This document shows, in pieces, positions 63,763 to 64,000 of a DNA stretch of 64,000 nt; the stretch's first letter is position 1, and each line of letters starts with the position of its first letter. The stretch is from Aurantiacibacter rhizosphaerae (GTDB lineage Bacteria > Pseudomonadota > Alphaproteobacteria > Sphingomonadales > Sphingomonadaceae). The notes below the pieces were generated by a model. The model was not told where the DNA came from, ran no database searches, and saw only the letters and a program-made list of their open reading frames with translations. Location: assembly GCF_009807005.1 (NCBI RefSeq), contig NZ_WUBR01000002.1, forward strand, positions 62,001 through 126,000, in the 5' to 3' direction. Made by a program: the position numbers and the translations under genes.

Positions 63763-64000
63763 ATGACAGAACACCGCAAATTGCCCGATCCTCCCAAGAC
63801 GCTGCTAGAACGTGCGGAAAGCATGTTCGGCCTTGGTGGATATACGCCTGCTGCTGTTCCCAAGGAACTGAAGAAGCCTGTCAATCGGCGCCCGAAGCGC
63901 GCCACGCCCAAGGCGCGCGAAGCGGTAATCCCTGCGCAGGACGCAGCGGCACCGCCAACGCAACCTGTCCCTCAGGCCGCGCCTGCGCCGCTTGCCACGC
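63763..64000 (+). CDS. Start of a probable XrtA-associated tyrosine autokinase (partial)
   Basis: Only the N-terminal 79 codons are in the window. They encode MTEHRKLPDPPKTLLERAESMFGLG followed by a basic and then Ala/Pro-rich linker; the SLLERA-type beginning and the position after the chain-length gene are typical of these kinases, but the ATPase domain is outside. AAGGA precedes the ATG by 7 nt. A GTG at 63748 that overlaps the previous stop is an alternative start. Confidence 0.6.
   Translation, partial: MTEHRKLPDPPKTLLERAESMFGLGGYTPAAVPKELKKPVNRRPKRATPKAREAVIPAQDAAAPPTQPVPQAAPAPLAT

Noticed and set aside
1-64000. CRISPR arrays, insertion sequences, prophage or integron elements
   Set aside because: No regularly spaced repeats, transposase or integrase genes, or terminal inverted repeats were seen; the window reads as core chromosome.

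Overview
The window is chromosomal DNA from an alphaproteobacterium, most likely Sphingomonadales (Erythrobacteraceae-like). The sequence evidence is: a DivL-type pseudo-kinase in an ahcY-divL-tsaE-amgK-murU-addB-addA-trxA run; AddAB rather than RecBCD; a direct-repeat LexA box of the alphaproteobacterial form (GAAC-N7-GAAC); a single LolC/E-type permease beside LolD; and an XrtA (exosortase A)-associated exopolysaccharide cluster. Genes are tightly packed, mostly GC-rich, and many neighbours overlap by 1 to 8 nt. No insertion sequence, prophage, integron, CRISPR array or plasmid module was seen, and no stretch over 300 bases lacks a gene.

Layout. 1-4.1 kb: a phospholipase D-like protein, FolE, a divergent MurA paralogue and a peroxiredoxin. 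4.2-17.1 kb: ahcY with a structured leader, then the DivL/TsaE/AmgK/MurU/AddB/AddA/TrxA run, which joins cell-cycle signalling, tRNA modification, peptidoglycan recycling and DNA break repair. 17.1-25.3 kb: an inositol-phosphatase-family enzyme with ArgJ, a small secreted protein directly before secA, a lipoprotein-type methyltransferase, tRNA-Asn, NadK and an EAL phosphodiesterase. 25.3-34.9 kb: mfd, sdhE, a small secreted protein with a palindromic leader, recG, a DUF885 protein and a CHASE3-GGDEF cyclase. 35.1-43.4 kb: LolC/E-type permease and LolD, two unknown small proteins, DnaE, a membrane-anchored LuxR-HTH/DUF4019 protein and an OmpA-family porin with 25 consecutive prolines. 43.5-47.7 kb: an SPL-like radical SAM protein with a LexA box at its start codon, then a degenerate UDG-family protein, a lytic transglycosylase and MoaB. 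47.8-55.9 kb: ETF-QO, IspE, N-formylglutamate amidohydrolase, IlvD, a small lipoprotein, NnrD and an RlmD-type methyltransferase. 55.9-64 kb: the XrtA-associated cluster (two hydrolases, ACP, GNAT, then divergently an acyl-CoA ligase, PLP decarboxylase, export lipoprotein, chain-length protein and the start of what is probably a tyrosine autokinase), cut by the window edge.

Most genes are housekeeping. The observations most worth checking are the LexA box on the radical SAM gene, the H-box tyrosine in DivL, the possible two-product LuxR/DUF4019 gene, the small secreted ORF before secA, the structured leaders of ahcY and sdhE, the divergent MurA and UDG paralogues, and the undefined acyl/amino chemistry implied by the XrtA cluster. 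I did not find a clearly new multi-gene system; these are single-locus leads.
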